From contig NZ_VTFG01000001.1 of NCBI RefSeq assembly GCF_008692035.1, positions 868,001 through 932,000 of the forward strand: a stretch of 64,000 bases of DNA. The letters are read 5' to 3'. This stretch comes from Pseudomonas marginalis (GTDB lineage Bacteria; Pseudomonadota; Gammaproteobacteria; Pseudomonadales; Pseudomonadaceae). Each line of letters begins with the position of its first letter. Position 1 is the first letter of the stretch. The notes beneath the pieces were generated by a model. It was not told the origin of the DNA and ran no database searches. It saw only the letters and a program-made list of their open reading frames with translations. The position numbers and the translations under genes were made by a program. Positions 16,755 through 29,800 of the stretch are shown in pieces.

Positions 16755-18140
16755 TTACTGCCACCCTCCCCCCATCACCTTATACAAACTCACCCGATTA
16801 CTCTGCTCCGCCAGGCGCAGGGTGATCAGGTCCTGCTGGGCGCTGTACAGCGAGCGTTGGGAATCCAGGGCTTCGAGGTAGCTTTGCGAGCCGGCGCGGT
16901 AGAGCGCGTCGGACAGGTCGTAGCTCTTCTGGCTCGCCTCGGTCAACGCTTGCTGGGCGGTGAGGCGCTGGTCCAGGGTGCTGCGCACGGCCAGGGCGTC
17001 GGCGACTTCCTTGAATGCGGTTTGCAGGGTTTGCTGGTAGGTCTGCACCTGGATCTCTTTCTCGACCTTGGCCGCATCCAGGGTCGCGCGGTTACTGCCG
17101 GCATCGAAGATCGGCAGGCTGATGCTCGGGGCGAAGGTCCACGCGCCGCTGCCGGCCTTGAACAGGCTGGACAGTGACGCACTGGCGGAGCCCGCATTCG
17201 CGGTGAGGCTAATGCTGGGGAAAAACGCCGCGCGGGCCGCGCCAATGTCGATGTTCGCGGACTTGAGGCTGTGCTCCGCCGCCAGTACGTCGGGGCGCCG
17301 CTGCAACAGGCTCGACGGCAGCTCGGCCGGCACCTGCACCAACGCCGCTGCCGATCGCAGGTGGGCGTCGGGCAACAAGGCATCGGGGATGTCGCTGCCG
17401 ACCAGCAGGCGCAGGGCGTTGCGGTCCTGGAGGATCTGGCTCTGATACTCGGCCACATCGACCCGCGCCGATTCGACGGTGGTTTGCGCCTGGGCCACGG
17501 CCAACGCCGTGGAGCCACCCAGGGCGTGGCTGCGCTGGGTCAGTTCGTAGGTGGACTGCTGACTGGCCAGGGTCTCTTCGGCCAGTTGCAGGTGCTCGTT
17601 GTCGGCGGCCAGGGTCAGCCAGGCGGTGGCCACTTCTGCCACCAGGCTGATTTGCGTGCTGCGCCGGGTTTCGGTCAGCGCCAGGTAGTCTTCCAGCGCT
17701 TCGTCCTGCAGGTTCTGCACGCGGCCGAACACGTCGACCTCATAGCTGCTCAGGCCCAATTGCGCGCTGTAGTCGTGGCTGGTGACGGCCGTGCCGCCGC
17801 TGGACAGCGAGCCCGGCGTGCGGCTGTGGGTACCGCTGACGCTGGCGTCGAGGGTCGGGAACGCCGCTGCGCGCTGGATGCGGTATTGCGCCTGGGCCTT
17901 CTCGATATTCAGGCTGGCCAGGCGCAGGTCGCGGTTATTGGCCAGGGCCAGGGTTTGCAGGTGTGCCAGGCGGCGGTCGGTAAAGAACTGCTGCCACTGG
18001 ATGTCGGCCGGCACCTCACCCTGCACACCCGCTTGCCATTCGCCAGGCACCGGTGCCTCGGGTTGCTGGTAGTGTGGCGCCAGGTTGATGCAGCCACTCA
18101 AGACCACTGCGGCCACTAACGGGAAGAGAAAGCGGGTCAT
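16755..18140 (-). CDS. RND efflux outer-membrane lipoprotein (OprM/NodT family)
   Basis: A 461-residue TolC-like channel. The signal peptide ends in a lipobox (VVLSGC, Cys17), and two outer-membrane efflux protein repeats follow (about 60-250 and 270-455). PGEWQ near the N-terminus and [19 protein letters not shown] at about 280 are typical of the NodT/OprM group. It is the last gene of a three-gene efflux operon and overlaps the transporter stop by four bases. It exports drugs or solvents across the outer membrane together with the upstream pump. It ends 51 bp from the convergent STAND NTPase gene; no obvious terminator lies between. Confidence 0.92.
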   Translation of the reverse strand: MTRFLFPLVAAVVLSGCINLAPHYQQPEAPVPGEWQAGVQGEVPADIQWQQFFTDRRLAHLQTLALANNRDLRLASLNIEKAQAQYRIQRAAAFPTLDASVSGTHSRTPGSLSSGGTAVTSHDYSAQLGLSSYEVDVFGRVQNLQDEALEDYLALTETRRSTQISLVAEVATAWLTLAADNEHLQLAEETLASQQSTYELTQRSHALGGSTALAVAQAQTTVESARVDVAEYQSQILQDRNALRLLVGSDIPDALLPDAHLRSAAALVQVPAELPSSLLQRRPDVLAAEHSLKSANIDIGAARAAFFPSISLTANAGSASASLSSLFKAGSGAWTFAPSISLPIFDAGSNRATLDAAKVEKEIQVQTYQQTLQTAFKEVADALAVRSTLDQRLTAQQALTEASQKSYDLSDALYRAGSQSYLEALDSQRSLYSAQQDLITLRLAEQSNRVSLYKVMGGGWQ

Positions 18141-21100
18141 GCGTCACCTTTTTCGACAATGGGCGTCGTGCTGACACGGCCAAAGCGGCGACGGATCAAC
18201 ACAAAAAACAGCGGTACAAAGAAGATCCCCAGCACCGTGGCGCTGAACATGCCGCCCAGCACACCGGTGCCGATGGCCCGGCGCCCGGCGGAACCTGCGC
18301 CACTGCTCACGGCCAGGGGCAGCACGCCGAACATGAAGGCCAGGGACGTCATCAGGATCGGCCGCAGGCGCTGGCGCACGGCGATCAGCGTCGCCTCGCG
18401 CAGGCTGTTGCCCTGCTCCTGCAGGTGCTTGGCAAACTCGACGATCAGGATCGCGTTCTTCGCTGCCAGCCCTACGGTGGTCAGCAGGCCGACCTGGAAG
18501 TACACGTCATTGCTCAACCCCGTAAAGCGAGTGGCCCACACCGCGCCGACGATACCCAGGGGCACTACCAGGATCACCGAGAACGGCACCGACCAGCTCT
18601 CGTACAGCGCGGCCAGGCACAGGAACACAAACAGGATGGACACCGCATACAGCAACGGCGCCTGGGACCCGGAAAGACGCAACTGGTACGACTGGCCGGT
18701 CCACTCGTAGCCGATGCCATCGGGCAGTTGCCGGGCAATCGCCTCCACCGCGTCCATCGCCGCGCCGGAGCTCACACCGGGTGCCGGGTCGCCGACCACT
18801 TCCAGGGAGGATGTGCCGTTGTAGCGCTCCAGCAACGGCGAGCCATAGCTCCAGGCACTGCTGGCAAATGACGAAAACGGCACCATTTCATCGTTGCTGT
18901 TGCGCACGAACCAGTGGTCCAGATCGGCCGCTTGCATCCGCGTGCTGGCTTCGCCCTGCACGTAGACCTTCTTCACGCGGCCCTGGTTGAGGAAGTCGTT
19001 CACATAGGTACCGCCCAACGCCGTGGACAAGGTGCTGTTGATGTCGCTGGTGCTCAGGCTCAGGGCCCCCGCCTTGCGGTCATCAATGCTGATTTTGAGT
19101 TGCGGCGCGTCGTCCAGGCCATTGCTGCGCACGCCCAGCAGGCGCGGGTCTTGCCTGGCCAGCGCGATGAACTGCTCGCGCGCCGCCACCAATGCGTCGT
19201 GGCCAAGACCGGCGAGGTCCTTGAGCTGCAAATCAAACCCCGAGCTCTGGCCCAGGCCACGCACGGCGGGCGGTTGCATCACGAATACATCGGCATCGCC
19301 GATGCTTGCCAGGGCCAACGTGGCACGTTGGGCAATCGTGGCGGCATCGTCCGAGCGCTCACTCCAGTCCTTCAAGCGAATGAACGCCCGTGCGGTGTTC
19401 TGGCTGTTGCCGCCCATGCCCAGGCCGCTGATGCTGATCATCGCCTCGACTTCCGGCTGCTTGAGCATGTACGCCTCGAACTGCTGCAACACCGCCTGGG
19501 TGCGGCTGTCGGTAGCGCCCACCGGCAGCTGGATTTGCGCCATGAGAATGCCCTGGTCCTCATCCGGCAGAAACGAAGTAGGCAAGCTGGCATAACCCGC
19601 CGCCATGGCTGCGGCGATCAGCACATACACCACCAGGCTGCGCCGTGAGCGTTGCAGGACAGCGCCGACCAACGCTTCATAGGCGCTGGAACAGCGTTCG
19701 AAGGAACGGTTGAACCAACCGAAGAAGCCCCGTTGAACCGCATGCCCCGGCTTGAGCAGCGTGGCGCACAGTGCCGGCGTGAGGGTCATCGCCACCACCA
19801 CCGACAGCACCATGGCCGAGACGATGGTCACCGAGAACTGCCGATAGATGATCCCGGTGGAACCGCCAAAAAACGCCATGGGAATAAACACCGCGCTCAG
19901 CACCAGGGCGATGCCGACCAGTGCACTGGTGATTTCATCCATCGATTGACGCGTGGCCGCCAGGGCCGACAAGCCCTGCTCGCTCATCACCCGTTCGACG
20001 TTCTCCACCACCACAATCGCATCGTCGACCAGCAAGCCAATGGCCAGGACCATGGCAAACATGGTCAGGGTATTGATCGAGTAACCGAACAACGCCAGCA
20101 CACCAAACGTGCCCAGCAACACCACCGGCACAGTGATCGCCGGGATCAGCGTGGCCCGCAGGTTTTGCAGGAACAGGAACATGATCAGCACCACCAGCAC
20201 GATGGCCTCGCCCAGGGACTTGACCACTTCCTCGATGGACAGGCTGACAAAGGGCGTGGTGTCGTAGGCGATCACGTTCTTCAATTGCATTTCGGTGGGG
20301 TAAAACGGCGCCAGTTCCTTGAGCTTGGCCTTGACCGCCTCGCCCACCTCCAGCGCATTGGCGCCCGCCGCCAGTTGCACGCCCATGGCGGCGGCCGGCT
20401 TGCCGTTGAGGGCCGAGTTGATGTCATAGCTCTCGCTGCCCAACTCCACGCTTGCCACATCACCGAGCAGCACGACCGCGCCGTCGCTGCTCGACTTGAC
20501 CACCACGTTGCGGAACTCCTCGGCCGTCTGCAGTTTGCTGCGCGCGCTGATGGTGGCATTGAGTTGCTGGCCCTTCACCGCCGGCAATGCGCCGAGTTGG
20601 CCGGCTGACACTTCGGTGTTCTGCGCCTCCAGCGCGGTGCTCACATCCGACGGCATCAGTGCGTATTTTTCCAGCAGCGCGGGGTCCAGCCAGATGCGCA
20701 TGGCGTAGCCCGAACCGAGGGTCTGTACGTCGCCCACGCCGTCGATACGGCTGATGGAGTCGAGCAAGGTGCTGGAGATGTAGTCACCGATCTGGGTGCC
20801 GGTGACGCTGGGGTTGTCCGAGGCCAGGGCGGCAATCATCAGGAAGTCCGAGCCGCCCTTGGTCACGGTCAGGCCTTCGCTCTGCACCGACTGCGGCAAG
20901 CGCGACTCGGCCTGTTGCAGCTTGTTCTGCACCTGCATCTGCGCCACATCGGGGTCGGTGCCGGCGCCAAAGGTCAGGCTGATACTGGCGCTGCCCGCCG
21001 AACTGCTGGAGGCCGACATATAGGTCAGGTTGTCCAGGCCTTTCATCTGTTGCTCGATGACCTGGGTCACCGAGTCTTCGACGGTCTTGGCCGAAGCGCC

Positions 21101-21256
21101 GGTGTAGGTGGCGGAAATACGCACGGTGGGCGGCGCGATGTCCGGGTACTGCTCCAGCGGCAACTGGCTGATGGATAACGCGCCGCCGAGCATGATCACG
21201 ATGGCGATGACCCAGGCGAAAATCGGTCGATCGATAAAGAAACGCGCCATGTTCAA
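18137..21256 (-). CDS. RND multidrug efflux transporter, AcrB/HAE-1 family
   Basis: A 1,039-residue inner-membrane proton/drug antiporter of the usual length for the family. It opens with the [16 protein letters not shown] first helix and carries the TM4 proton-relay pair Asp-Asp in [17 protein letters not shown] (about 405). The two large periplasmic loops follow TM1 and TM7, and the fully repeated N- and C-halves ([19 protein letters not shown] near 940) are present. It overlaps the membrane-fusion gene by four bases and the channel gene by four. The ATG is preceded by the fusion-protein stop (ATGTTGA-type overlap). It resembles EmhB/MexB-type pumps, but the paralogue and substrates cannot be named. 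Confidence 0.93.
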   Translation of the reverse strand: MNMARFFIDRPIFAWVIAIVIMLGGALSISQLPLEQYPDIAPPTVRISATYTGASAKTVEDSVTQVIEQQMKGLDNLTYMSASSSSAGSASISLTFGAGTDPDVAQMQVQNKLQQAESRLPQSVQSEGLTVTKGGSDFLMIAALASDNPSVTGTQIGDYISSTLLDSISRIDGVGDVQTLGSGYAMRIWLDPALLEKYALMPSDVSTALEAQNTEVSAGQLGALPAVKGQQLNATISARSKLQTAEEFRNVVVKSSSDGAVVLLGDVASVELGSESYDINSALNGKPAAAMGVQLAAGANALEVGEAVKAKLKELAPFYPTEMQLKNVIAYDTTPFVSLSIEEVVKSLGEAIVLVVLIMFLFLQNLRATLIPAITVPVVLLGTFGVLALFGYSINTLTMFAMVLAIGLLVDDAIVVVENVERVMSEQGLSALAATRQSMDEITSALVGIALVLSAVFIPMAFFGGSTGIIYRQFSVTIVSAMVLSVVVAMTLTPALCATLLKPGHAVQRGFFGWFNRSFERCSSAYEALVGAVLQRSRRSLVVYVLIAAAMAAGYASLPTSFLPDEDQGILMAQIQLPVGATDSRTQAVLQQFEAYMLKQPEVEAMISISGLGMGGNSQNTARAFIRLKDWSERSDDAATIAQRATLALASIGDADVFVMQPPAVRGLGQSSGFDLQLKDLAGLGHDALVAAREQFIALARQDPRLLGVRSNGLDDAPQLKISIDDRKAGALSLSTSDINSTLSTALGGTYVNDFLNQGRVKKVYVQGEASTRMQAADLDHWFVRNSNDEMVPFSSFASSAWSYGSPLLERYNGTSSLEVVGDPAPGVSSGAAMDAVEAIARQLPDGIGYEWTGQSYQLRLSGSQAPLLYAVSILFVFLCLAALYESWSVPFSVILVVPLGIVGAVWATRFTGLSNDVYFQVGLLTTVGLAAKNAILIVEFAKHLQEQGNSLREATLIAVRQRLRPILMTSLAFMFGVLPLAVSSGAGSAGRRAIGTGVLGGMFSATVLGIFFVPLFFVLIRRRFGRVSTTPIVEKGDA

Positions 21257-22422
21257 CCCTCCTGCGCCAGGGCGCCGGCATCGGCGGCCTGGGTCTGGAC
21301 CATGGCGCCGATGCGGACTTTCTGGCCACCTTCGACGATCACCTGGTCACCGGCCTGCAAACCCGCCGTCACCCACCACTGGTTGCCCACGGCGCGGTCA
21401 ACGCTGAGCACGCGTTGCTCGACCTTGCCGTCAACCACCAGCAACACCGAGGTCACGCCGCTGGCGCTGCGGCTTACGGCTTTTTGCGGGATCAGGATCG
21501 CCTGGTCATCCCGGGCCTGCTCCAACACCCCACGCACGTACATGCCGGGCAGCAGCACATGCTCGGGGTTGTCGAACACCGCACGCAAGGTCACGGTGCC
21601 GGTGCCCTGGTTGACGCTGACCCCGCTGAACTTGAGGCGGCCGTCGTGGTTGTAGGTGCTGCCGTCATCCAGTTTGAGGCTGATGCGGGCCTCACCGTCG
21701 CCGTTGGCCTGCAACACGCCACGGGCCAGGTCGCGCTTGAGGGCGAGCAATTCAGTGGTGGACTGGGTCACATCCACATAGATCGGGTCGAGTTGCTGCA
21801 CGGTAGTGAGTGCGGTGTCCTGGTTGGCCACCACCAGTGCGCCGGGGGTGACCGTGGACGTCTCGATACGCCCGGCCACCGGCGAGCTGATGCGGGTGTA
21901 GGCCAGGTTGATGCGGGCAGTGTCGAGGTCGGCCTGGGCCACCTGGACGTCAGCAGCGGCGGTCAGCAGGGTGGCCTGGGAATCTTCGTTGGTTTGCTGG
22001 CTGATGGCGTCGATCTTCACCAACCGGGCGTTACGCGCGGCGGTGGTCTGTGCCGACTTCAAGGTGGCGCGCGCCTTGGCCAGGCTCGCCTGGGCCTCAG
22101 CCAATGCCGCCTTGTAGGGTGCCGCATCCAGTTGGTACAGCGCCTGCCCGGCCTTGACCTCGGCGCCTTCGACAAACAGGCGCTGCTGCACGATACCGCC
22201 GACCTGCGGGCGAATCTCGGCGACCATAAACGCCTGGGTGCGCCCGGCCAGTTCAGTGGTCATGACCTGGCGCTTGGGCTGCACAGTGATCACCGAGACC
22301 TTGGGGGTGGCGACTGCGGGCGCGGGGTCGCCAGACGAGCAGCCGCCGAGCAGCACCAGAATGACGAACGACAGGAGAACCGCGGCGGTTACCAGGTATT
22401 TGGCGAAAAGTTTGGTCGACAT
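21253..22422 (-). CDS. RND efflux periplasmic adaptor (membrane fusion protein)
   Basis: A 389-residue adaptor. I start it at the ATG at 22422, behind AGAGGC; a longer frame to 22476 lacks support. The signal peptide ends in a lipobox (LLGGC, Cys28), so it is a lipoprotein as in AcrA/MexA. The split biotinyl-lipoyl domain ([26 protein letters not shown] near 75, and the return strand [18 protein letters not shown] near 185) flanks a helical hairpin rich in Ala/Gln. Beta-barrel and membrane-proximal domains follow. It is the first gene of the efflux operon and is divergent from the two-component system across 147 bp, a shared control region. Confidence 0.92.
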   Translation of the reverse strand: MSTKLFAKYLVTAAVLLSFVILVLLGGCSSGDPAPAVATPKVSVITVQPKRQVMTTELAGRTQAFMVAEIRPQVGGIVQQRLFVEGAEVKAGQALYQLDAAPYKAALAEAQASLAKARATLKSAQTTAARNARLVKIDAISQQTNEDSQATLLTAAADVQVAQADLDTARINLAYTRISSPVAGRIETSTVTPGALVVANQDTALTTVQQLDPIYVDVTQSTTELLALKRDLARGVLQANGDGEARISLKLDDGSTYNHDGRLKFSGVSVNQGTGTVTLRAVFDNPEHVLLPGMYVRGVLEQARDDQAILIPQKAVSRSASGVTSVLLVVDGKVEQRVLSVDRAVGNQWWVTAGLQAGDQVIVEGGQKVRIGAMVQTQAADAGALAQEG

Positions 22423-22569
22423 AGTTGCCTCTGCAAGACGGGGTGGTGCAAGCCTTACCGTCATGCTGCTGGGCAAATGTGCAGGAAAATTGAAGATTGC
22501 CCGCCTGGGTTGAATGTTTCCTCCCTGGGGCCCTAAATGGGCGGGTCCACTCTTTTACGGCCCTTGTTC

Positions 22570-23955
22570 ATGAAGTTGAGTATCTCCACCAAACTGTTTG
22601 TCGCGGTATCGGCCGGTGTGCTGCTGGTCATCCTCAGCATGGGCCTGGCCACCAGTTGGAGTTTTGGCCGCGGGTTCCTTGGCTATATCAATGAACAGGC
22701 GCTGGAGCGCATGGCCACGGTGGTGCCGCGCCTGGCCAGTGCTTATGCGCGCGAAGGCAATTGGGCGTTCATGCGCAACCGCCCGGATCGCTGGTTCGAC
22801 ATCATGCGCCCAGACCCCGACGAAGAACGGGTCACCCATGACCTACGTACACCGCTGGCCTCGGACTTGACCGGTGCGCTGTTTCGCATCGCCTTGCTCG
22901 ACAAGGACCGCAAGCGCGTCACCGGCTACACCGCGATTGGTGAGGATGCGCTGGTGAGCCCCATTGTGGTCGCGGGCGAAACCGTGGGCTGGCTGGCCGT
23001 GACCCCGTTCCAGAGCGTGACCGAGGCCGGTGGCGAACGCTTCCAGCAATACCAGCTGCGCACCAGCCTGGTGATGGGCGTGTTCTCGCTGCTGCTGGCG
23101 ATGCTGATTGCCTGGTGGATCGCCCGCACACTGCTGGAGCCGGTCAAGCGCGTGGCCGCCGCCACCCACCGCCTGGCCGGCGGCGACTACAGCAGCCGCG
23201 TGGCCGTGGCCTCCCACGACGAAGTCGGCCAACTGGCCCGTGACTTCAACCAGTTGGCCTATACCCTGGAGCGCAACGAAAAAATGCGCCGGGAGTTCAT
23301 GGCAGATGTCTCCCACGAACTGCGCACGCCGCTGTCGGTGCTGCGCGGCGAGCTGGAGGCGATCGAGGACGGTGTGCGCAGCCTGGACCCGAATACGATG
23401 AAATCCCTGCTCGGCGAAGTCGGCATGCTCAGCAAGCTGGTGGATGACCTGTATGAGTTGTCCCTGGCGGATATCGGTGCGCTGACCTACCGCAAGGCCC
23501 CATGCATGCTCAACGACGTGCTCGAAAACAGCCTGGCGATGTACCGGGAACGCTTCGCTGCCCGCCAGTTGCAGCTCGACCTGGAGCTGCCGCGCGAGCC
23601 CATGGAGCTGCTGGCGGATGCCAGTCGCCTGCAGCAATTGTTTTCCAACCTGCTGGAAAATTCGCTGCGCTACACCGACGTCAACGGCAGGTTGCGCCTC
23701 AGTGTGGGGGTCGACCGCGACACGGTGCGTATCGACTTTCTCGACTCCGGGCCGGGCGTGTCCGCAAGCCAGTTGCCACGCTTGTTCGAGCGGTTCTACC
23801 GCGGCGAGTCATCGCGCAACCGCGAGCATGGCGGCGCCGGCCTGGGCCTGGCAATCTGCCGCAGCATCGCCAACGCCCACGATGGCAGCCTGGTTGCCGA
23901 CCACTCGCCCTGCGGCGGCCTGTGGCTGACCCTGCGCCTGCCCCGGAGCCTGTGA
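22570..23955 (+). CDS. BaeS-like sensor histidine kinase
   Basis: A 461-residue membrane kinase counted from the ATG at 22570; an in-frame ATG 11 codons upstream exists but lacks a ribosome-binding site. TM1 is at about 8-28, a periplasmic sensor region at 29-165, TM2 at 166-187, HAMP at about 188-240, the H-box at ADVSHELRTPLSVL with phosphorylated His249, and the ATP-binding N box (LFSNLLENSLRYTD) and G boxes (DSGPGVS, GAGLGLAIC) in the last 100 residues. It is divergent from the efflux operon and is followed three bases later by its response regulator. This is the arrangement of BaeSR-type envelope-stress systems that control adjacent RND pumps. Confidence 0.9.
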   Translation: MKLSISTKLFVAVSAGVLLVILSMGLATSWSFGRGFLGYINEQALERMATVVPRLASAYAREGNWAFMRNRPDRWFDIMRPDPDEERVTHDLRTPLASDLTGALFRIALLDKDRKRVTGYTAIGEDALVSPIVVAGETVGWLAVTPFQSVTEAGGERFQQYQLRTSLVMGVFSLLLAMLIAWWIARTLLEPVKRVAAATHRLAGGDYSSRVAVASHDEVGQLARDFNQLAYTLERNEKMRREFMADVSHELRTPLSVLRGELEAIEDGVRSLDPNTMKSLLGEVGMLSKLVDDLYELSLADIGALTYRKAPCMLNDVLENSLAMYRERFAARQLQLDLELPREPMELLADASRLQQLFSNLLENSLRYTDVNGRLRLSVGVDRDTVRIDFLDSGPGVSASQLPRLFERFYRGESSRNREHGGAGLGLAICRSIANAHDGSLVADHSPCGGLWLTLRLPRSL

Positions 23956-23958
23956 ACC

Positions 23959-24654
23959 ATGCACGATGAACCGCCGATCCTGATCGTCGAAGACGAACCC
24001 AAGCTCGCCGCCCTGATGCGCGACTACCTGGAGGCCGCCGGCTATACCACCCGGTGCCTGGACAATGGCCTGCACGTGGTGCCCGCCGTGCGTGCCCACG
24101 AGCCCAGGTTGATCCTGCTCGACCTGATGCTGCCCGGCCGTGACGGCATGCAGCTGTGCCAGGACCTGCGCGGTTTCAGCGCGGTGCCGATCATCATGAT
24201 CACCGCCCGCGTCGAAGAAGTGGACCGCCTGCTCGGCCTGGAACTGGGCGCCGACGACTACATCTGCAAACCCTTCAGCCCCCGTGAAGTGGTGGCCCGG
24301 GTCAAGGCCATCCTGCGCCGCAGCCCGCAGCTGCTCGGCACCGGCGCGCCGCGCCTGCTGATCGACGAAGCCCGCTACCAGGCCTCGCTGGACGGCATCG
24401 CGCTGGACCTCACGCCCCTGGAACTGCGCCTGCTCAACACCTTCGCCCGCGCCGCCGGCCGCGTGTTTTCCCGCGACCAGTTGCTGGATCACCTCTACTC
24501 CGACCACCGCGTGGTCACCGACCGCACGGTGGACAGCCATATCCGCAACCTGCGGCGCAAGCTGGAACAGGTATGCCCGGGGGAAACGCCGATTGAGTCG
24601 TTGTATGGGGTGGGGTATCGGTTTCAGTTGGCTGAAAAGCAGCCACAGGCCTGA
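23959..24654 (+). CDS. BaeR-like OmpR-family response regulator
   Basis: A 231-residue regulator. The receiver domain (1-120) has the acidic pair in VEDEPKLA, the phospho-acceptor Asp55 in [11 protein letters not shown], a Thr in ITAR and Lys in CKPFSP. The winged-helix DNA-binding domain (about 135-230) has [12 protein letters not shown] and the recognition region [13 protein letters not shown]. It starts three bases after the kinase stop. It most likely activates the divergent RND operon and possibly its own expression. Confidence 0.92.
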   Translation: MHDEPPILIVEDEPKLAALMRDYLEAAGYTTRCLDNGLHVVPAVRAHEPRLILLDLMLPGRDGMQLCQDLRGFSAVPIIMITARVEEVDRLLGLELGADDYICKPFSPREVVARVKAILRRSPQLLGTGAPRLLIDEARYQASLDGIALDLTPLELRLLNTFARAAGRVFSRDQLLDHLYSDHRVVTDRTVDSHIRNLRRKLEQVCPGETPIESLYGVGYRFQLAEKQPQA

Positions 24655-24701
24655 CAACACCCCTTCCCACATTGGGTTCTTCGGTGCTTGGAAGATTGAG
24701 G

Positions 24702-26765
24702 TTACATCGGCGTGCTGCTGATAACCCGCAGCGCCAACCCCTCGTACGCATCCAGGGTAATGGTGAACTCGCCCTCCGCCGTCAGGTCGCCCTCCACCCG
24801 TTCGTTGATGATGTCCACCACCATCCCCGCCGCGATATCCGGCAGGTTCAGGGTTTCGGTGATCGGCGTGGCGCCGAAGTTCAGCGCGGTGATTTGCGTG
24901 CCTCTGCCGGCCGGCAATTCGTGGACCATGATCAACAGGCCGGGGTTCTGCACGTCGGGCACCAGTATCTGGCGGCTGGCGGCGATGTCGTAGGCGCGGC
25001 GCACGGCGAGGATCTTTTGCAGTTGCGAGGCGAACGAGTCCGGGTCCTGCAACTGGCTGTTGAGGCTGCCGTAGAGGCTTTTCGAGCGTGGCATCTGGCC
25101 GGCCGACAATTCTGCGTCAGGGTTCAGATCCACCAGGTCGTACGCGCCGCGATGAATCCAGCGGGTATCGCCATCCTGCATCAAGTGCGCGACTTCCTCG
25201 GCGGCCAACGGCAGCGCGCCTACCAGGTCCCAGCCGGACAAGGCGAACACCCCGGGCTGCATGGCGTTGTACATCACCAGCAGTAAATGGATCTGGCGAA
25301 TCTGTTGAATGTCGGCGGCACTGATTGCCTCCAGGTCGCGAATGCCCAGCGCCGCCGTGATGATGCTGGCGGTGGTGCAGGACACGCCATTGGTCACGAA
25401 CTTGAGGTTATACGGCGCATGCTCGCCGGCCAGGCGTTCGTACATCTGCTCGCGGATGTGCTCGCGCAGGATATTGCCGGGGAATGTCTGCCCCTGGTAA
25501 AGGAAGGTGTCGTGGGCATGCAGGGTCCAGAAGTGCACCAGCTCCAGGGTCAGCTCATCGTGGTTCTGCAACGCGTGGATCAGCGAGCCGGGGTCGATGC
25601 CCTGGCGGTGCATTTCGCGCAGCATCAGGCGCAGGAATTCGGCATCGCCCATCAACAGCGCGTGCTGGTACGCCGGGCGGGTGATGAAGTCATAAGACAG
25701 GTCGGCGCCGCCATGGGACATCGACGCAATGTCATCCACCGTGAGGTTCAACTCCTGGAAGCTGAAACCGCCGGCCTTGCGAATCGCCCCGCCCAGCAAC
25801 TGGTTGCCGGTGATCGACAGCGGATGGCTCTCGGACCAGGCCGTGCCATCGAGGGTGCGTTCCACGCCGAGGAAACCATTGGCGTCCAGGCGCAGGATTT
25901 TCGCGCCCATCACGTCGATGGCGTGCAAGGCGTCGCCGATGATCATCTGCTGCGCGGCGAAGGTCGGGTCGAGCCAGTTCAGCGACGGCTGGCCTTCCTT
26001 GAAGTAATGCAGGTACACCCAGCGACGCGGCTTGCCATCCACGCCAATGACCACCGGCGTGGTGCTCCAGTCGGTTTCCTTGACGCCGGGCTCGAAGAAG
26101 ATCACCCGCTGTAACTGGCCGACGATATAGTGCTTGTCGCGCAGGGCGTCCACCTGGGCCGGGCTGAGGTTCTGCGCGTCGCGACCCTCGGCTACCTCGG
26201 GCAGCAACGGCCAGTCTTCCTCGCGGATCTCCACCATATGGTAAAGGCCGGGGTAATCCTCGTAGGCCATCTCCGCCAGGCGAAAGTCCGCGCCCTTGCC
26301 GGTGTGGGACGGAATCACGTCGTCGATGATCACCGCATTGTGCGCCGCCGCCATGCGCGTCAACGCCTGCAACTGCGCCTCGGTGCCCAACTGCGGGTCG
26401 ATCTCGAAGCTGATGCGGTCGAAATTGCCGTCGATGGTCGGCGTGTGCCGGGTGCCGGTCAGGCCACCGGATTTCTTCAGCGGGCCGTTATGGATGCCCT
26501 GGATGCCGATCTTCGACAGCGCATGCCACAGCGTCTCATCCCCCAGCGCCTCCAGCACCGTACCGCCCTCACGCGTCACAATCGACGCCGGGTAGGCGGT
26601 AAACCACACCGACGACAAGGCCGAGGCATCACGGGGCCGGGTCTGCGCGTACGGCTGCTGCCACAACCGGCCCTGGCCCGAATAGAGCTTGGCGCGCTGG
26701 CGTGCCGCGTGCAGCATCGATTGTTCCACCAGCCAGTTCACATGGTTGTTTTCAGCCGCGGTCAT
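24702..26765 (-). CDS. treS: Trehalose synthase (maltose alpha-D-glucosyltransferase), Pseudomonas type
   Basis: A 687-residue GH13-type enzyme that isomerises maltose and trehalose. It aligns closely, as I recall it, with the single-domain P. stutzeri trehalose synthase: [20 protein letters not shown] start, [42 protein letters not shown] (catalytic Asp region), FSFQELN (acid/base Glu) and [19 protein letters not shown]. The start is set at 26765 (MTAAENN) because it matches the known length; a longer frame would run into the YobI-like gene. There is no maltokinase fusion. The gene is solitary and lies 31 kb from the glgA-treZ-malQ-treY operon, to which it is metabolically linked. Confidence 0.9.
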   Translation of the reverse strand: MTAAENNHVNWLVEQSMLHAARQRAKLYSGQGRLWQQPYAQTRPRDASALSSVWFTAYPASIVTREGGTVLEALGDETLWHALSKIGIQGIHNGPLKKSGGLTGTRHTPTIDGNFDRISFEIDPQLGTEAQLQALTRMAAAHNAVIIDDVIPSHTGKGADFRLAEMAYEDYPGLYHMVEIREEDWPLLPEVAEGRDAQNLSPAQVDALRDKHYIVGQLQRVIFFEPGVKETDWSTTPVVIGVDGKPRRWVYLHYFKEGQPSLNWLDPTFAAQQMIIGDALHAIDVMGAKILRLDANGFLGVERTLDGTAWSESHPLSITGNQLLGGAIRKAGGFSFQELNLTVDDIASMSHGGADLSYDFITRPAYQHALLMGDAEFLRLMLREMHRQGIDPGSLIHALQNHDELTLELVHFWTLHAHDTFLYQGQTFPGNILREHIREQMYERLAGEHAPYNLKFVTNGVSCTTASIITAALGIRDLEAISAADIQQIRQIHLLLVMYNAMQPGVFALSGWDLVGALPLAAEEVAHLMQDGDTRWIHRGAYDLVDLNPDAELSAGQMPRSKSLYGSLNSQLQDPDSFASQLQKILAVRRAYDIAASRQILVPDVQNPGLLIMVHELPAGRGTQITALNFGATPITETLNLPDIAAGMVVDIINERVEGDLTAEGEFTITLDAYEGLALRVISSTPM

Positions 26766-26808
26766 AAGCGTGGTACCTGTCGTCGTGAATGGTTCCACCG
26801 CGGCGGTA

Positions 26809-29800
26809 TCAAGGGTCGATAACACCGGGTGTAGTCATATGAGGCGTGGTGGGGCTATTCGTTGCATTGAATATGCGGTTGCGTTGCTCGAAGCGATCAG
26901 CTTCACGTTGACTGGCGTTATCTTTAACAATGTTGTTGATCTCGTCCGTGTACGGCAGGAAGTCGGAAACTATGAGCAGCTCCCAGCGGTTTTCCGGAAC
27001 GTTATCCAAGACATCAATCGATTTGAGGCGGGTCGTCGACAATAACCGTGCAAGCGTGTCATTCGAGATCGCCTTCTGGCGCAGCAAATACTGTTGCAGC
27101 TCACCATGCTCGTCGGGATGCAGCGTCCACAGCGTGTCAGCCAGGACATCTACGTGGCGCTCAAGAAACCTGTTCAATATCTCGTTTTTTGGCTTGCGGC
27201 CCAATGCATTGCCCTTTCCGAAAAGAAGCGGGCGACCGTCCCTTCTAGGAATAGATCGAAAATACGTCCAGACCGCCTGAGCCGTCTCACTGACTCTATC
27301 AGCGTCCAGCAGGCGTCCCCAGGTTGCAACAGGAGCGCTCTCAAGTACAGCCAGGGAACAATCGGTTCGTTCGAGTAATGACGCCACCCATTCAGGTTCA
27401 CCCTCAATTGCCGCCAGTAAAGCACTCAACGACTCTGCGGACTCATCCAGCATCCCCTGCTGCCCCAGCAATGCCTTAACCAGCGTCTTCGGGGAGTGAA
27501 TGAGCAACTTGTCGATGCCATCCAGTTGCAACGCCAATAGCCGACGGTAGGTCACGAGCGCTTCATGGCCTGTTTTAACGTCAAACGTTGAACAAATCAG
27601 GCTGAGCATATTCAGTTGAGGCTCGACAAACCCCAAGCTCACCAGTTGCCTGAGGTCATCTGCACGCGTGGTATCGCTCAGGTTATGAAATTGCACGGGC
27701 TGTTCATGCAACCACGTCCACGCGCCCTTACCCTGCGCCAGCAGTGGGACCAGATCGGAAACATCCGGCAGTCCCTGAACGCTGTACAGAACACCGCTGT
27801 CGCCCCCGTCAAGCACGGCGGCTTGCTCATGGGTCAGGCTGCTGAAGATCGCGCAAAGCAACGCCTGCCTTGGATCGCTTGGCACAAATAACACCAGCGT
27901 CTCCAAGAGCATGGGATCAACGTGATAGATGGCCTGAATCAAGGCGGACGCATGCGGGCTCGGCAGAATGGAGCCGACCGTCTCGGCAAAGCGCTCCATG
28001 AATTGAGGGGCCGTGTTAAGGATCGTAGACAGTTTCCCTGCGTTGGGCCCATCATCGGCAGCGCTGTATTGACTGCACAGGTATTCGACCAACCCGCAGA
28101 TCAAGCCGCGGCCCTCCTCCAGGGTTTCATGCTCAAGTTTACCAAGCACCCTCGCTGGGTCGTTGACGATGGTCATCACCGGCAGGGACTCACCTCGGCG
28201 CAAGGCCAGGATAAGGTTCTTGTCATCCTGCGTCAGTGCGCCTTCGTAGAAGAAGCTCAGGTAATCGTTGTAATCGGTATCGATAAAGCCGGCACGCATC
28301 AGGTCGGCCACGGCGTCAAGGCCCGCGAGCTTGCCGGCCAGAACCTCGCCGTACGCTTGCTTTGCGCCGACTCTGAAGGTCATTCGCTTGATATGGATGA
28401 GCTTGGTTTTGAACGGTTCGATTTCTTGCTCGAAACGCGCTGGCTCGGTATTTGAGCCTCGATCCTCTAGAAAGAGGATCTGACGTTCTGTCTTTTCTTC
28501 CTGTTCAACCCGCCACCCACCAAACTCGCTGAACACCGAATAGATCGTGCCGCGCCGCTTGGTCAGATCGGCAAACGCTTCCGGGTACAGGTTGCGCACC
28601 ACCACCATCGCGAACAGCTTATTCGCGTCCAGCACCACACCATGACTGCCCAGCAGGCTGGAGAACATGTCGAACTCATTGACGATGTTCTTGATCAACC
28701 TCATCTCATCGATGTAGTAGCACACCGTCTCGATCATCCCCGGATCCAGGTGCCCTATCACCGCTTTAAAGCGCTCTGCCCTCAGCAGGCCCATCATTTT
28801 CTCCCCTGAGTTCTCCAAGTTCACGACGGGAATCACGGGAATGATCAGGTCGAAGAACTTGGTCTTTTCACCCACGGAAAACAGCTCATCACGGATGGCA
28901 TAGATGAAATGAACGGGACGTTTGATTTGGGGAGATTGCCTGATGGTGAAATTGATCTCGCGCAACCGGAAGAACACGTCCTGAATGCCGAACCTGTCGA
29001 GGTCCTCAATCACCACCACGTCGATATCACTGCGTTCGAAGCAGTAAATGATTTCGTCGAGGTACTTGTGCAATACGGACCCATGATGGGTCGCTTCCAG
29101 CTTTCCGCCCTTCAGCGTCAGCCCATCGATGCTGAAGAGCGAGAGGTACTTCAACACGCAATGGAGTATGTACAGGCTCGATGCACCGGCAAAAACCACA
29201 GCGCACCAATCCGGCAGGCGCATCAGCGCGGGAATCAGCCACGCGGGATCGATCTTCGGGAGCATATTGACGGAGGGGAGATATATGCGCAGAACGCTGA
29301 CAATCAGCAGTGCGAAGAACACCGTGTGCAGCGCAATGCTGGAAGCGGGGGCTTGTACGATGCGCTTCAATCGCGTTTTCGGCAGTCGCTTGGCGGGCAC
29401 TGCGTACAACAGTTGCTGGACGATGGTCTCCTCGATGCGCGACATCAGATCGGCTTCTGCCTCGGGCCCTTTCGGCGTGTCCTTGCTGAAGGTCGCCAGT
29501 GAAACCAGTACGTGCTCGTACTCCGGGTGACGCTCAAAAAAAGTTCTGATCACACTGCTCTTACCGGCACCGTAGCCGCCGGTTATCGCAATATTGCGAA
29601 CCTGATCGTTTTCGAGCGCGTGCAACAACTCACTTTCATAACGATCCGCTTGCTTGCCCTCGAGTAAAACAGGCGTCAGAGGTTCGAACGCCCCCTCACT
29701 CCTGGAGCCAGCCTTGGAAGCCCTCCATGCCTTTAGAAAAGCCTTAAGACTCCGTTGAAACCTGAGCACTATTCCTTGAGTCACTGAATCGTCCTGTCTT

